From Macrotis lagotis (lineage: Eukaryota > Chordata > Mammalia > Peramelemorphia > Peramelidae), in assembly GCF_037893015.1 (NCBI RefSeq), contig NC_133666.1, positions 568,682,389 to 568,746,388 on the forward strand: a stretch of DNA of 64,000 nucleotides, given 5' to 3'. The first letter of the stretch is position 1, and each line of letters starts with the position of its first letter. The translations under genes and the position numbers were made by a program. The notes beneath the pieces were generated by a model, which worked only from the letters and a program-made list of their open reading frames with translations, searched no databases and was not told where the DNA came from. Shown one piece after another: positions 32,561 through 44,695 of the stretch.

Positions 32561-33110
32561 ATAGTTGTCGGTAACTCTTGAGAATTATAGTTCTCTTAGT
32601 TCAGATAAAGTATTGAATATAATTGAAAAGGCTGGATTTAAAGGATATGGGTATGGTTGGTTCTTGTTTTTCCAGTATTTACAGTTCACCTACTTTAATT
32701 ATGCTTTGCTCATAAAGCCTAGGAATTTCTCCAATGTGGGCATCATGTACTGGGTAATCCTGAGCCAGTGTCTCCCATACCTTAAAATTAATTGTAAAGT
32801 TCTAAATAGAAAGCTTCAGTGTGTCCCAGTACTTAGATCACTTTGAGATTTTATAATTAATTAAATCAAAAGTGACTTTAGGAGCAGGGAGTGATAATCT
32901 ATCTTGATGGGTTGGACTTAATCCATACTTCAGGTAATAAAGGTTTCATTATTCTTGTTGGGGAGCTAAAGAAGGAGGAGTATGGGAGAAAGTATGCTTG
33001 GGGGCATACAAATGGTTCATGTAATGATTGGGCTTTGTGGATGATACTGTGGCTCATAGAATTGTGTATCATTGGAGGGCATTTGAAAAAGGGCTAAGGT
33101 ATAAAAATGA
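32561..33110. other. Unassigned insert between L1 pieces
   Basis: About 550 bases with no similarity to L1, SINE or LTR sequence that I can recognise. It has two modest plus-strand open frames (32565-32846 and 32891-33097) without recognisable domains. It is bounded on both sides by L1 sequence. Confidence 0.4.
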
Positions 33111-33635
33111 TTATAATTTGATGTAATGCCAGACTCTTGAGAAGTGCACTTCTAATGAGACAGAAGGGGGAGGGTACACAGTGTCTTTGAGCCAATGCTG
33201 CTTATGAAACAATCAATCAATCAGTCAGTCTATGATTGCACTTTGATTGATGGTAGCTTAAGTTTATCAAGCAATGAATTAATCAATCTTTTATTAATGG
33301 TATCTGATAAATAATACTTGATTGATAAATGACATCAGGTGTAAAGGGTCTAAGATTTCTTATATTTGAGCAAAAGAAGTGAAGATGTGAATGCTGAGTA
33401 AATTCTCTACAATAGATTTGACTCAGAAAGGGAATAAGATACATTCTCAATTGGGTTTAAAAAAAACTATTCTACTCAACAGGGAAGATGGGTAGAGTGA
33501 AAGAAAAGGGGGTTTATAAAAGGAAAAGCAAAGGAATAAATGAAAATTAACTGAAAGTTTTAAATTTTAAAAGAAAAAATAAAACTTTGGTGAGGAGGAA
33601 TAAAAGTAAAGTTAAGATAAAATTCTAAATTCAAC
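33111..33635 (+). mobile_element. L1 spacer fragment, plus strand
   Basis: It is related to 7330-7740 (shared AATGCTGAGTAAATTCT, GGGAATAAGATACATTCTCA and 'tttggtgaggaggaataa'). It contains clustered TCAATCAA/TTGATTGA words near 33.2-33.3 kb. Minus-strand L1 sequence starts just to its right. Confidence 0.65.
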
Positions 33636-33639
33636 TGAG

Positions 33640-35580
33640 GGTACATCAATCCATCTTTGAGTCAAATCTGATTAAAGTAAAATTCAGAAGGTTTTTGCCT
33701 CCTCCTTTCTTTCCCACTATTGCAATAGGTTCTTTACACCATCTCATGAGATGCAATTTATCCCATTCAACATACCCCTTCCTCTTGTTTTTTTATACCA
33801 TTTTTAATGAAATATTTTTTAAATTCATTAAATTCTCTCAAAGTCATGGACATAACATGAATGTCCAAAACTTCAGTCTAAGTATATTCCCTCCAGTAGA
33901 ATTACAGTTCCTGAGAGGTATGAGAATTTCCTCCCAGGTGGGGAATTATTATTGAATGAGGTTTTTTTTTTTTCCTGTTCATCTCCAGGCTATCAACTGG
34001 GAAAATTGAAAGTCAGCTACTTCAGTAAATATCCATCTTTTCCCCTGAAAGAGAAGTCTCAGCTTTGTTGGACAATATATCCTGGGTTGAAATCCATGTT
34101 GCCTTGCTCTCCAAAATATCATATTCCATGTACCTTGATTATTTAAAATTAATGCAGCTGGTCTATGTAATCTTGACTGAAGCATATTTTAATTGCTTCA
34201 TTCTGGAAATGTGCATAATTTCTCTTTGATCTGATAATTTTGGGGGTTGGGCTCAATATTAATCGGTGTTTTCATTTTGGAATCCCCTTCAAGAGGGGAT
34301 GAGTTAATTTTTTTCTATGACTATTTCGCCCTCTGATTTTAGGATATCAAGGTTATTCTCTGACCCTGAAGAAAGGAATCCAGATTCTTTTTTGCTCAAG
34401 ATTTTGAAGTAGTTCCTCATACCAAAAATTAATAATTTGCAAATATGTTTATCAAAATATATTATGTACAATGCTTACCTGACTGTTTACTGAGGGGAGG
34501 GGGTTGGGGAGGGATAGAAGGAGGAAATTTTATAACTTAAAAATGTACAGGGGCAGCTAGGTGGCACAGTGGATAGAACGCCAGCCTTGAATTCAGGAGT
34601 ACTTGATTTCAAATCTTGTCTCAGACACTTAATAATTACCTAGCTATGTGACCTTGGACAAGCCACTTAATCCTATTGCCTTGCAAAAACTAAAAAAAAA
34701 AAAAACAAATTGTACATGTACATATGGATGAAAGGGAAAAAATTTAAAAAACTAGATCTCTTTCAAGAGAGATTAAAATAAAACCAAATAAAAAAGAGAT
34801 TTTCAAGTAGTCCTAATTTTCTTAAATTGTCTCTTCTGGATCTATTTTTCCATGTTAGTTGTTTTACCAATGATATATTCTATATTTTCTTGTATTTTTT
34901 TGCTTTCGATTTTTGTTTAAAAGATTCATCCTGTCTCATGAAATCATTTGATTCCATAGATCTCAATCTTTTTTTTTCCAGAGTGGTATATTCTCCCTTT
35001 AATTTTTGCATCTCTTTTTCCATTCGGTCAATTCTATTTTTAGAAGATTTCTTATCTTTTTCCATTTGCCCAGTTGTGTTTTTTGAGGGAATATTTTTCT
35101 TTTAACATTTGTCCAATTGTATTTTTCATTGAGCAAGATGTAGCATATGCAGTCTGGAACTTGCCTATGCAGAGGATTGTTTCCTCCTTTATGTCCAGGT
35201 TCTGATTGAACAGTGGTTTGCTCCTGATTCAGTCCTGTCTTTTACCCAAGTGTTCACAGGGTTCAGACTTTGTTTAGGGTTGGGATGATCCCAGCTGGCA
35301 TGTTCTCTGATATTGTCAAACTGTCAGGGCCTGTGTTGCACAGTGCTAAAAGCCTCCTGCTGTCTTTCACCACTCTCCTGCCTCCTAGGCTTTACTTCCC
35401 CTTTTCCACCAAAGAGGCAGACCTTCATTGAACATTCTCCATGATGCTGACCACTGGAAACTTCTTGGAATCTGTAGCTGGAATGTCAGAATAGAGGTTT
35501 CATTTATCTTTCATAGGGAAAAATTCAAGAAGCACATGAGATTCACATCATCACCTTGGCTCCTTCCCAGAAGTCGCCCT
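33640..35580 (-). mobile_element. L1 5' half: spacer, ORF1, 5' UTR
   Basis: On the minus strand: 5' UTR (about 35.58-35.1 kb, same type as 22.86-23.31 kb), ORF1 coiled coil (35.1-34.8 kb, with a 61-codon open piece at 35065-34880), RRM and C-terminal region (34.4-33.97 kb; an open piece at 34185-33979 carries the YCPTKLRLLFQGKRWIF block of the ORF1p C-terminal domain) and spacer (to 33.64 kb). A SINE at 34551-34705 separates the ORF1 parts. There are many stops. Confidence 0.7.
34551..34705 (+). repeat. Marsupial SINE
   Basis: A full-length copy (GGGCAGCTAGGTGGCACAGT ... CTTGCAAAAACT and an A-run). It is flanked by similar ATGTACA/TTGTACATG words, probably an imperfect target duplication. 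Confidence 0.92.
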
Positions 35581-36173
35581 ATTGTCTTTTTTTAGAATCA
35601 TTTTTTCTTTTATTTCCTTTTTATATTCTTAGAAAGCTTTTATTTATTTTGAGTTTTATAATTTCTCCACTACTCTTGCTTACCACCCCCCACCCATACA
35701 GAAGGCAGTCTGCTAGTCCTTACATTGTTTATATGGTATACATTGATCTAAGTTGAATGTGATGAGAAAGAAATCATATCCTTAAGTGGAAAAAATAAGG
35801 AATAAATGATAGCAAAGTCACATAATAAGATATCAGGTTTTTTTTTTTAATTAAAGGTAATAGTCTTTGGTCTTTGTTCAAACTCCACAATTCTTTCTCT
35901 GGATACAGATTTCATTCCTCATAACAGATAAACAAAACTGCCCCTGATTGTTGCATTGAAGAGATGATCAAGTCCATCAAGGTTGATCATCACCCCCGTG
36001 TTGCTGTTAGGGTGTACAATGCTTTATCTGGTTCAACTTGTCTCACTCAGCATGAGTTCATGCAAATCTTTCCAGGCTTCCCTGAATTCCCATCCCTCCT
36101 GATTTGTAATAGAATATGACATACATGACATACATATACCACAGTTTGTTAAGCCATTCCCTAAGAAGGATAT

Positions 36174-38360
36174 TTACAGAATTTCTAATTCTTTACCACC
36201 ACAAATAAGACTGCTATGAATATTTTTGAACAAGTGATGTTTTTTACCCTTTTTCATAATCTCTTCAGTGTTTAGACACAGTATTGGTATTGCTAGATCA
36301 AAGGGTATGCAGATTTTTGTTGCCATTTGGGCATAATTACAAATTCCTCTACAGGAACATTGGATGAGTTCACAGTTCCACCAACAATGCATTAGTAGCC
36401 CAGACTTTCCACATTCCTTCCAATAATGATCAATGACATTTCTGGTCATGCTGACAGTCTGAGAGTTGTGCAGTGGTACCACAAAGATGCTTTAATTTGC
36501 ATTTATCTAATAAGTAATGGTTTAGAGGAATTTTTCACATGAATATGACTCACTTTGATTTCTCCATCTGTAAATTGCCTTTGCATGTCCTTTGTGCATT
36601 TGTCAATTGGGGAATGGCTTTTCTTTTTCTTAAAAATTTTACTCAGTTCTTTGTATATTTTAGAAATGAGTACTTTGTCAGAAATACTAGTCATAAAAAT
36701 TGTTTCCCATTTCACTAAATTTCTTTTGTTCTTAGTTTCAGTGGTTTTGTCTGTGCCAAAACTTTTTAATTTAATGTAATCCAAATTATCTAGTTTGTTT
36801 TTTAAGGATGTTCTCTATCTCTCTCTTAGTCATAAACTCCTTCCCTTTCCATAGATCTGACAGTCAAACTATTCCTTGATCTTCCAACTTGCTTATAATA
36901 TAGTTTTTATGTCTAAATCTTGTATTCATTTTGATCTTATCTTGGTATAGGGTGTGAAGTGTTGTTCTAATCTAAGTTTCTTCCATACTGACTTCCAAAT
37001 TTCCCAAAAATTTTTGTCAAAGAGAGAGTTTTTAATCCCAATAGTTGGACTCTTTGGGTTAATTAAACAGCAGATTACTATAATCATTTCCTGCTGTTGC
37101 ACCTAGTCTTATCCACTAATCCATCACTCAGTTTCATAGCCAATACCAGGCACTTTTGATGACTGATGTTTTATAATATAATTTTAGATCTGGTAAGGCT
37201 AATTCACCTTCTTTTGTACTTTTTTTCATTGAATCCCTGTTAATTCTTAACTATTTCTCCATATGAATTTACGTACAATTTTTTCCAAATCATTAAATTA
37301 ATTTTTGGGAATTTTCATTGCTAAGAAACTAGTTTAGTTTTGGTAAAATTGTCAATTATATTGTATTAGCTCTACCTATCCATGAGCAGTTGATATTTGC
37401 CCAGTTATTTAAATCTGATTTTATTTCTGTGAAAAGTATTTTGCAATTGTTTTCAAAAAGTTTGTGAATCTGCCTTGGCGTGTAGACTCCAATGTATTTT
37501 ATATTATCTCAGGTTACTTTGAATGGAATTTCTTTTTCTATCACTTTTTGCTACATCTTGCTAGTCATATATAGAAATGATAAGGATTTATGGAGTTTAT
37601 TTTATATCTGTGACTTTGCTAAAGTTCCTAATTATTTCTACTAGTTTTTTAGATGAATTTTTGAGATTATCTAGGTATACCATCATGTCATCTGCAAAGA
37701 GTTTAGTTTCTTCCTTCTCAATTTTAATTCAATTTCTTTTTCTTCTCTTATTGCTGAAGCTAGCATTTCTAATGTGATTTTGAATAGTAGTGGTGATAGT
37801 GGCCATCCTTTCTTCACCCCTGATCTTACTGGGAATGTGTCTAGCCTGTCCCTGTTGCATATAATGCTTGTTAATGGTTTCTGATAGATATTGCTTATTG
37901 TTCTAAGAAATAAACCATTTATTCATACAGTTTCTAATGTTTTTGGTAGGAATGGGAGCTGTATTTTTCTCAAAAGCTTTTTCAACATCTATTAATATAA
38001 TCATATGATTTTTGATAGATTTGTTATTGATATAATTAATTATACTGTTTTCCCAAATATTGAACCTACCCTGCAATCCTGGGGTATATCCTACTTGGTA
38101 ATAAGGTATTGTCCTAAAGATAACTTGCAATCATATTGCTATGATTTTATTTAAGATTTCTGCATCTATATTCATCAGGGAGATAGTTCTATAATTTTCT
38201 TTCTCTGTTTTAACTCTTCCTGCTTTAGGTATCAACACCATACTGGTATCATATAAACAATTTCCAAAGAGTTTATATAGAATTGGAAGCAATTGTTCCT
38301 TAAATGTTTGATAGAATTCACATGTGAATTCATCTGAACCTGGAGATTTGTTTCTTAGAG
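36174..38360 (-). pseudogene. L1 ORF2 C-terminal two-thirds: reverse transcriptase and Cys-rich end
   Basis: ORF2p is the L1 endonuclease/reverse transcriptase. Here the RT region begins just after the deletion point. A block VGYTPGLQGRFNIWENSI and then IILIDVEKAFEK (about 38075-37960) match RT motifs. The catalytic FADDMM is intact at about 37681-37701. The region goes on to a YSNLL/W-rich thumb segment and to the Cys-rich end (CGKSGLLMHCWWNCELIQ, about 36420-36360). Stops and frameshifts occur throughout, and the longest open piece is about 100 codons. The endonuclease is absent. Confidence 0.75.
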
Positions 38361-39040
38361 AGATTGATGTATTTTTTCAATATCTATTTTACCCTCTGGT
38401 TCCATGATATCAGAACAATTTTCCATCACAAAATCCTGTAATGCTAAGTCCAGGCATTTTTTTTTCTCTTCAGTACATTCAGTAAGTCCTGCAATTCTCA
38501 GGTTGTCCCTTCTTGATCAGTTCTCAAGGTCAGTGGTTTTGTTGATGAGGAATTTTACATTTTCTTCTATTTTCTCAATATTTTGCTTCTTTTTTCAACC
38601 AAATCTTGTTGTCTCATGAAATCTTTCGTTTTCACATATTCCATTCTTTTTTGGGGGAAGAATTTTCTTCATTTACCTTTTGCAGCTCCTTTTCCAATTG
38701 GCCAATTCAATTTTTGAAGGAGTTTTCCATTTGCCCAAGTGCAGTTTTGAGCAAATTATTTTCTTTTTTGCATTGTCCAATTGTATTTTCCAAGGATTTG
38801 TTTTCTTGATGTGAGATGTTAATTTTTTTCTTGCAATGTGTTAATTTTCTCTTGGGTTTCTTTTACCAATTTTTCCAATTGATTTTTAAACTTCTTCCTG
38901 ATTTCTTCCAAGAATCCTTTCTTGGATGTAGACTAATTCATATTCTTCTCAGAAGCACAAGATCCTTCTGGGTTAGAATCTGTTGCTTTTAAGTATTTCT
39001 CCATGCATCCCCCTTTATGCTGGCTTTTCTTCATTTTTCT
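38361..39040 (-). pseudogene. L1 ORF1 5' part, fused to ORF2 by deletion
   Basis: It encodes the ORF1p N-terminus, coiled coil ('ttgcagctccttttccaattggccaattcaa' on the plus strand near 38680) and RRM start ('tcaggttgtcccttcttgatcag' near 38498), matching 59.0-58.6 kb of the full-length L1. The C-terminal domain is missing because of the internal deletion. It is frameshifted. Confidence 0.7.
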
Positions 39041-39689
39041 AGGATCTTGTGTTGGGAGAAGGGGTGGCTGTCAGAGGTTTGCTTTTGAAAACTCTAGAGG
39101 TTTTGTTCACTTAGTTTTGTAATTCCAAGGGTCAGCCAGTAAGGGGTGCTGGTTGCTTTATCTGGAGGGATTGAAGCCCTCTCTCAAACCTAGAGGGAGT
39201 AAGGAGGGACAGCAGGGTTTGAGATGACCTTGAACAATGGTCTGGGCCCTGGGAGAGTAAGTCAGTCTCTGTAGTCCACACCTGAGCCTGAGGCGTTGGG
39301 GTAGGGGGTTGGCTGCCATTTGCTTTGCTAAAAGTATGGATCTCAGGTCCTACACCCATCTGGATGATTTCCAGGCATGAAGAACTCCCCTCTCCCCAGT
39401 CAAAGACTCAGAGACTAAAGTTGACTATGCCTCTGCTGCTGAGGCCAAAAGTCCTCTGGCTTCCCCCAGTTGTGGTCCCTATGCCCACCTTCTGCTCTTG
39501 TCTCCTAGTTCACCCACAGTCTCCTGAGATAGACCTTTGTGGTAAGAGTTCTTCTAACTTCTGTTTCTGGGTTTCGTCAATCGAGTTTCTGTTAAGAGAT
39601 TTCTTTCATGTTATTTTTGAGAGGACTCCAGGAGCACTTAACACAGTGAGTGTCTTCTCTCCAACATCTTGGTTGAAGTCCCCTTTTTA

Positions 39690-40645
39690 AAGAATTTGTT
39701 TTCTTTTGTCATGTTTTGTTGTAAGATGTTCTCTAGTATGCTGTTAATTTTCTCTTGCATCTCTTCACCCAATTTTTCTATTTGAGATTTCAATTCCTTT
39801 CTGATCTCTTCTAAGAAGGCTTTCTAGGCTGGAGATCATTTCATATTGTCCTCTGAAACTTCAACTTTTTCTGAACTGTTATCCTTATTTCCAAAGTAAC
39901 ATTCAATAGACTTAATTTTTTTTCCATTTTGGCATGTTAGCTTTCCCTAGGGTCTTGTCTTGAGGGAGGGACTGATTCAAAGATCTTTAGTTTTGAAGAG
40001 GACTTGCTCACTGGGTTTAGGAATTCCAAAAGGTTACTCAGTTGACCAAGCAGTAAGGAATGCCAAAATCTTTTTTTCCTGGACTGTCTATTTTGAGGGT
40101 GTCAGGGTCCACTTCCTACTTCTGGGACTGGATCTAGGCTGTCCTCATGACACCAAGTCACTGGGCTAGTCTGTGAGGGCTGGAAATACAAGAATGTCTC
40201 TCTGGATAGTTAGTATTGGGGGAAGTCCTGCCACCCTCACTGGGGCTTGGGGAAAAGTGTGAATATTTGGTGTTTATTTCTGTTTTTGTCTTGGAGAACA
40301 GCAGGTTCTCCCACAGGTATGATGGGGGTACCACTGGGAACAATCTCTCCTTGCTGTTCAGGCAATCCAGACTAGTCTTACTAGTCAAATTAGTGTTTGG
40401 ACAAGGCAAGCTGGATCTCTCTCAGTTTGCCAACTATAGTCACCTTATTAACCTTGAGGTGGAACTCTGCTCTCTGCCTTGGGAAGGCCCACATTCACCC
40501 ATGACAGACTTGCTGCAAGGTGTTCTCTGTTTTTTTGTGGGTTCTGTCAATCTAAAATCTATCAGGAGGCTTGATTCATTTTGATTCTGAGGGAAAGTCA
40601 GGAGAGTTTAAAATAGTGCCTGGCTTCTCTCCACCATCTTTATCA
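39690..40645 (-). mobile_element. L1 5' fragment: ORF1 start and 5' UTR
   Basis: On the minus strand it starts near 40640 with an L1-type 5' end ('gataaagatggtggagagaag') and runs through a 5' UTR with Pro/Gly-rich wording to the ORF1 N-terminal coiled coil (about 39.9-39.69 kb). It is cut off where the preceding L1's 5' end lies. Plus-strand open frames here (for example 40216-40584) are antisense. Confidence 0.65.
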
Positions 40646-40654
40646 AAGGTTCTA

Positions 40655-41480
40655 GAATTTACTATAACAAAAAGGAGAAGTAATCATAATCTCAGACAAA
40701 GTTAAAACTACAATAAATTTAATTAAAAGAGAAAATAGAGAATTTATGCTATTTATCACTGATATTATTCAATACTGTTTTAAACCATTTAAAATAATTA
40801 AACATATAAAACACCACAGTGTCCACTTGCCTAAGAAAACTTTTAAAAAAGCAATTATCATGAATGTAGACATAAAGCATTCTTTATACTAATGAAGTTA
40901 AATTTATATAATTGGAAAAATATGAACTGTTTATCAAAAGGTAAAACCAATATAATAAATAATTAATGATTTTACCTTAAAAATCTATTTTTTCACTGCC
41001 TATTGAATTAAATTACTAAACAATCCTTTCCTCACTTTGAAAAGATAATACAATCCATTGGAAAGAATTTCAAATCAATGGAGCAGATATTATTAAGGAA
41101 GGAGATTCAGCACTATCAAACTTCAAACTATATTATAAGGCAAGAGCATGGACGAATTTAACAAATGGATAATGTCAGCTATTTAAAATGTATTTTTTTA
41201 AATGAAGTCAATTTTACAAATGAATCCAAGATTAGAAGGGCAGCAGAAAATTGGGGGGGGGGTTTCATAGACAAACTCTCATATAAGAAATGATTTGGGG
41301 AAAATACTACTATGATATAAGATATACTTCACTGATTTAGAAAAAATGGAATATTTAAGCCATATTAATTTAGATAACCTAGTGTATGAAAATGAGAAAA
41401 ATGTCAAAGTCTATAGGGAAACATAGAATTTTCTTAATTTTTTTACCATTGTCAAAGAAGTAAATTGAAATTGAACATTC
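40655..41480 (+). mobile_element. Highly decayed L1 ORF2 sequence
   Basis: Scattered words follow plus-strand L1 ORF2 ('caatccattggaaagaatttcaaatcaatggagcagat', 'caaacttcaaactatattataaggcaagagcatgg'). The identification is tentative. Confidence 0.4.
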
Positions 41481-42126
41481 TGCTCTTTTTTTGAAAATAC
41501 TACTTCCTTTCTCACAATTCCATTAACAAATAATAGGCTGTGATTTTTCCCTTAAGATTCCATATACCCTATTTTTGTAATCTTTGATTGAAGTCTTAAA
41601 ATATTTAGACAATTTGATAAATTTTACAATGGGCTCTTTTTACAGGGGTAAAGTACCATTTTAAAACTATGAGAACTTTGAAATTCTCTCTCTCTCTCTC
41701 TCTGGTCTATTTGATTTGATTTTAAAAACAACCATAAGACAATAATTTCTCAGGTTCAGGTTAATGAAGGATTTTCACAAGCAATAACACTAGAAATCTG
41801 GATGTTCTTCATTCATTATAATATTTACGACCCTATATGCCTTTAAGCAAGTCTCAAATTCTGTGAACCTCATATTTCCTGGTTATTAGTGTATTAAATA
41901 TAGATTAAATATCAGAGTGTGATTTAATTTTTGGATGGTTATCCCCCTCATTTAAATTCCTTAAAATTCTGATTTAGGTGAAAGAAATTATAAAACTCAA
42001 CAGGAAGTTGAATTCCAGTATGTTGACTGAAAGTACTTTTTAAAAGTGCCCATTAATAGTAGGAGAGAAAAAAGTACTCACAGAATAGAATTTAGTCAGA
42101 AAATATTTTTAATAAGGTCATTATCT
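41481..42126. other. Unassigned; short TC repeat and weak MIR-like stretch
   Basis: A (TC)n run of about 20 bases lies at 41684-41703. A weak MIR-core-like stretch lies at 41825-41890 ('aagcaagtctcaaattctgtgaacctcatatttcctgg'). Nothing else was recognised. Confidence 0.35.
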
Positions 42127-42283
42127 GGGGACAGCTAGGTGGTAGAGGGGATAGAGCACCAGCCATGGAGTCATGAGGACCTGAGTTCCAATTTGACCTC
42201 AAACAATTAATAATAATTGCCTATCTGTGTGACCTTGGGCAAGTCAGTCTAACCACATTGCCTTAAATAAATTTTTTAAAAAG
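42127..42283 (+). repeat. Marsupial SINE
   Basis: A full-length copy from GGGGACAGCTAGGTGGTAGA to 'attgccttaaataaattttttaaaaag'. Its tail differs from the TTGCAAAAACC type and resembles the tail of the 3.1-kb copy, which suggests a separate subfamily. Confidence 0.88.
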
Positions 42284-43258
42284 ACAACATGTAATCCACT
42301 AAATACCAACCAACTTTAGGCAGAAAAATTGGAAACAACTGATTATAATAGAATCTATCATAGAAAAAAGTTTTTAAAAAATAAGGTCATTGTTTGAATA
42401 GGGATTTTTAAACACCATAAAGAAAGAGAAAAGAGTTGAATTATACAAGAATCATGAGCAGTAAGGAAAGAAAAATTAAGAAACAACAATTTAAATAGCA
42501 ATGGCCCTCATTTGGGAAGGGAAGTCTAGATTTTGGTAGGATTTTATAGGGTGTGGTTTCTGACAGAAGAGAAAATGGTTGAATAAAGAGGGAAAACATA
42601 CAAAACAGGTTTCAGAGCTCCATCAGTATATTGAAAAACCCGTTTTTTCTTCCAAAACTACATTCATTAGAAAGTGAATGAGATTTTTATTTGACTCATT
42701 TTCCTTTTCAGACATTCATGGTCCCCTCATAGGGCACTGACAAAATACAAAACTTAGGAGAAGAAACCTGCTTTTACTCAATATCCTGGCAACATCACCC
42801 TTCAAATATAGTTTCATCATTTTTACCTGAGTCATAAATATTAGAAAATCGTCTCTGATTTCCATGATGAAGTCAATATCTATTGTTTTGTGATTTCTCC
42901 CTCACTTAATTCAGTCAGTTCATTCACTTGAACTACTCTTCAAGATTTCCAGGCTATCACTATGCATTTTTCATAGACCCACAATGGAGGAAGCACTCTT
43001 CTTTCTGATGCTTAAGGAAAGAAAAGTAAATTTCTTATACTTGTACAGAAGGCATTGATGACTTTCCTTCTAAGGTATGACCTAAATCTCAATCATAAAT
43101 TGTGTTGCAGTGTAGATTTCCTGGACATTTTCAGCTTTTTCTCTTCAGGGTCAAGTTAGAGAATTTACCCATGAATGCATTCAGTGCTCAGCACCACTGA
43201 TGTCTGGTTTGTGCTATTATAATTCTAAAGAAGCTACTCTCTCCAATTATCATCCAGT
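42284..43258. other. Unassigned sequence
   Basis: About 1 kb with no recognised repeat or gene. Confidence 0.45.
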
Positions 43259-43265
43259 CAATACA

Positions 43266-43297
<32 letters not shown>

Positions 43298-43427
43298 CAA
43301 GGCAAGGGGGTTAAGTGACTTGCCCAAGGTCACGTGGCTAGGTAATTAAGTGTCTGAGGTCAGATCTGAACCCAGGTACTCCTGACTCCAAGGCCAGTGC
43401 TTTATCCACTACGCCACCTAGCTGCCC
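43266..43427 (-). repeat. Marsupial SINE with 7-bp target duplication
   Basis: A reverse-oriented copy with a TTTTC-rich tail, flanked by CAATACA at 43259-43265 and 43428-43434. Confidence 0.92.
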
Positions 43428-43434
43428 CAATACA

Positions 43435-44179
43435 CTCTTAATAAAGATCTCTTATATAGTGTACACTATGTTAGGCACAGGTAATTCAAAGGAAAAAAAA
43501 AGCAATATAATCCTTGAAAATAAGGTGCAGGTATTCCACTAGCATCTCAAATGAGCTCATCTCCTTTTCCTTTATTTGTCCTAGTCACAAAGATTATAAA
43601 TAAATCCTTAGAATTACAGAATGCTTGCAGCTAGAAGGCATAGACCTTTCAGAAAAGATACAAAATCTTTGGGCAGATAACTGAAAATAGATTTTCAAAA
43701 GTCTCTGTTTTAACTCAGCCCTGTTTTAACAGAGAACTCAATACCTCATGAGATAGCATTTCCTTTTCTTTTTTTTTTTTTTGAACAGCATTAGTTCATA
43801 AATAAATAATTTTGGTCTGACAACAGTAAAATAACTTTCAAAACACCTGAAACCAAATGAGAGACTAGTGGCAGTTACCAAGAGACATGGCTTTAGAACA
43901 TAGGGTTTCTGAATCCTAATATAATGCTTTTAAAATAATCATGTTGACTTTTAAATTACATTCAGAAATGAAATCTTTTTTTGCATTGTTTTTTTTAACT
44001 TCTGCCCTGTGATTTTTTTTCTGTGCTTTAGAACTAGCCCTACAGAACATTGGATAACATACTCTCAAAAACTTGAAGATATTTATTACTCTCCAAAGTT
44101 TAGTTTTTTATTAATCCAGATCAGAATAATTGATTATTCATTTAGGAATGGAGCAGAACAAAGCAAAGCAAAATATTTG
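43435..44179. other. Unassigned sequence
   Basis: No repeat family or gene recognised apart from a T-run near 43770-43783. Confidence 0.4.
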
Positions 44180-44695
44180 TTTTTATTTCATAGACATATG
44201 ATCTACTATGAATAATTTGGAACAAGTGGGACTTTTCCTATTTTTTATGATTTCTTTTGGATGTAGGCTTTGGGAATACTTCCACATTCCTCTCCAAAAT
44301 GGTTGTATCCATACACAGTTCCAGTTAATGTATTCATGTCCCAATCTTCCCACAACCTCTTCAACAATGATCATTTTCCCTTTTTATCATCTTGGTCAAT
44401 CTGATAAGAATGATGTGCTCTCTCATAGTTGTTTTAATTCCCATTTCTCTAATCAATATCTTTTAATTTAAAAAAAACCATTATCTTATTATGTAATTTT
44501 GCTACCTCTTATTCTTTATTTTTTTTACTTAAGGATATGATTTCTCTCTTATCACATTCAACTTAGATCAACGTATACCATGGAAACAATGTAAAGACTA
44601 ACAGATTGCCTTCTGTGGGGGGTTGGTGGGAGGGAATCAAGATTAGGGGAAAAATTGTAAAACTCAAATAAAATCTTTCTAAAAAATAAAAACAA
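44180..44695 (+). mobile_element. 5'-inverted (twin-primed) L1 3' end
   Basis: The left part (44180-44480) is ORF2 C-terminal sequence in minus orientation, including the Cys-rich end (WKYSQSLHPKEI and 'cttcaacaatgatcattttccc'). The right part (about 44515-44695) is L1 3' UTR in plus orientation, ending with GTAAAACTCAAATAAAATCT and an A-rich tail. The inverted 5' piece joined to a sense 3' end is the classic product of twin priming. Confidence 0.65.

Larger units (their letters stand above)
35590..39685 (-). mobile_element. L1 with a large internal deletion
   Basis: On the minus strand it has a 5' end at about 39680 (AACCAAGATGTTGGAGAGAA), a 5' UTR to about 39.04 kb, ORF1 (39.04-38.37 kb), then a jump near 38,360 from the ORF1 RRM region directly into the reverse transcriptase of ORF2, which continues to 36.17 kb, and a 3' UTR to about 35.6 kb. 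The full-length L1 at 53-60 kb has about 2.5 kb between the same two points (endonuclease, spacer, ORF1 C-terminus). Both ends are L1-like, so the loss is internal. Confidence 0.75.
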
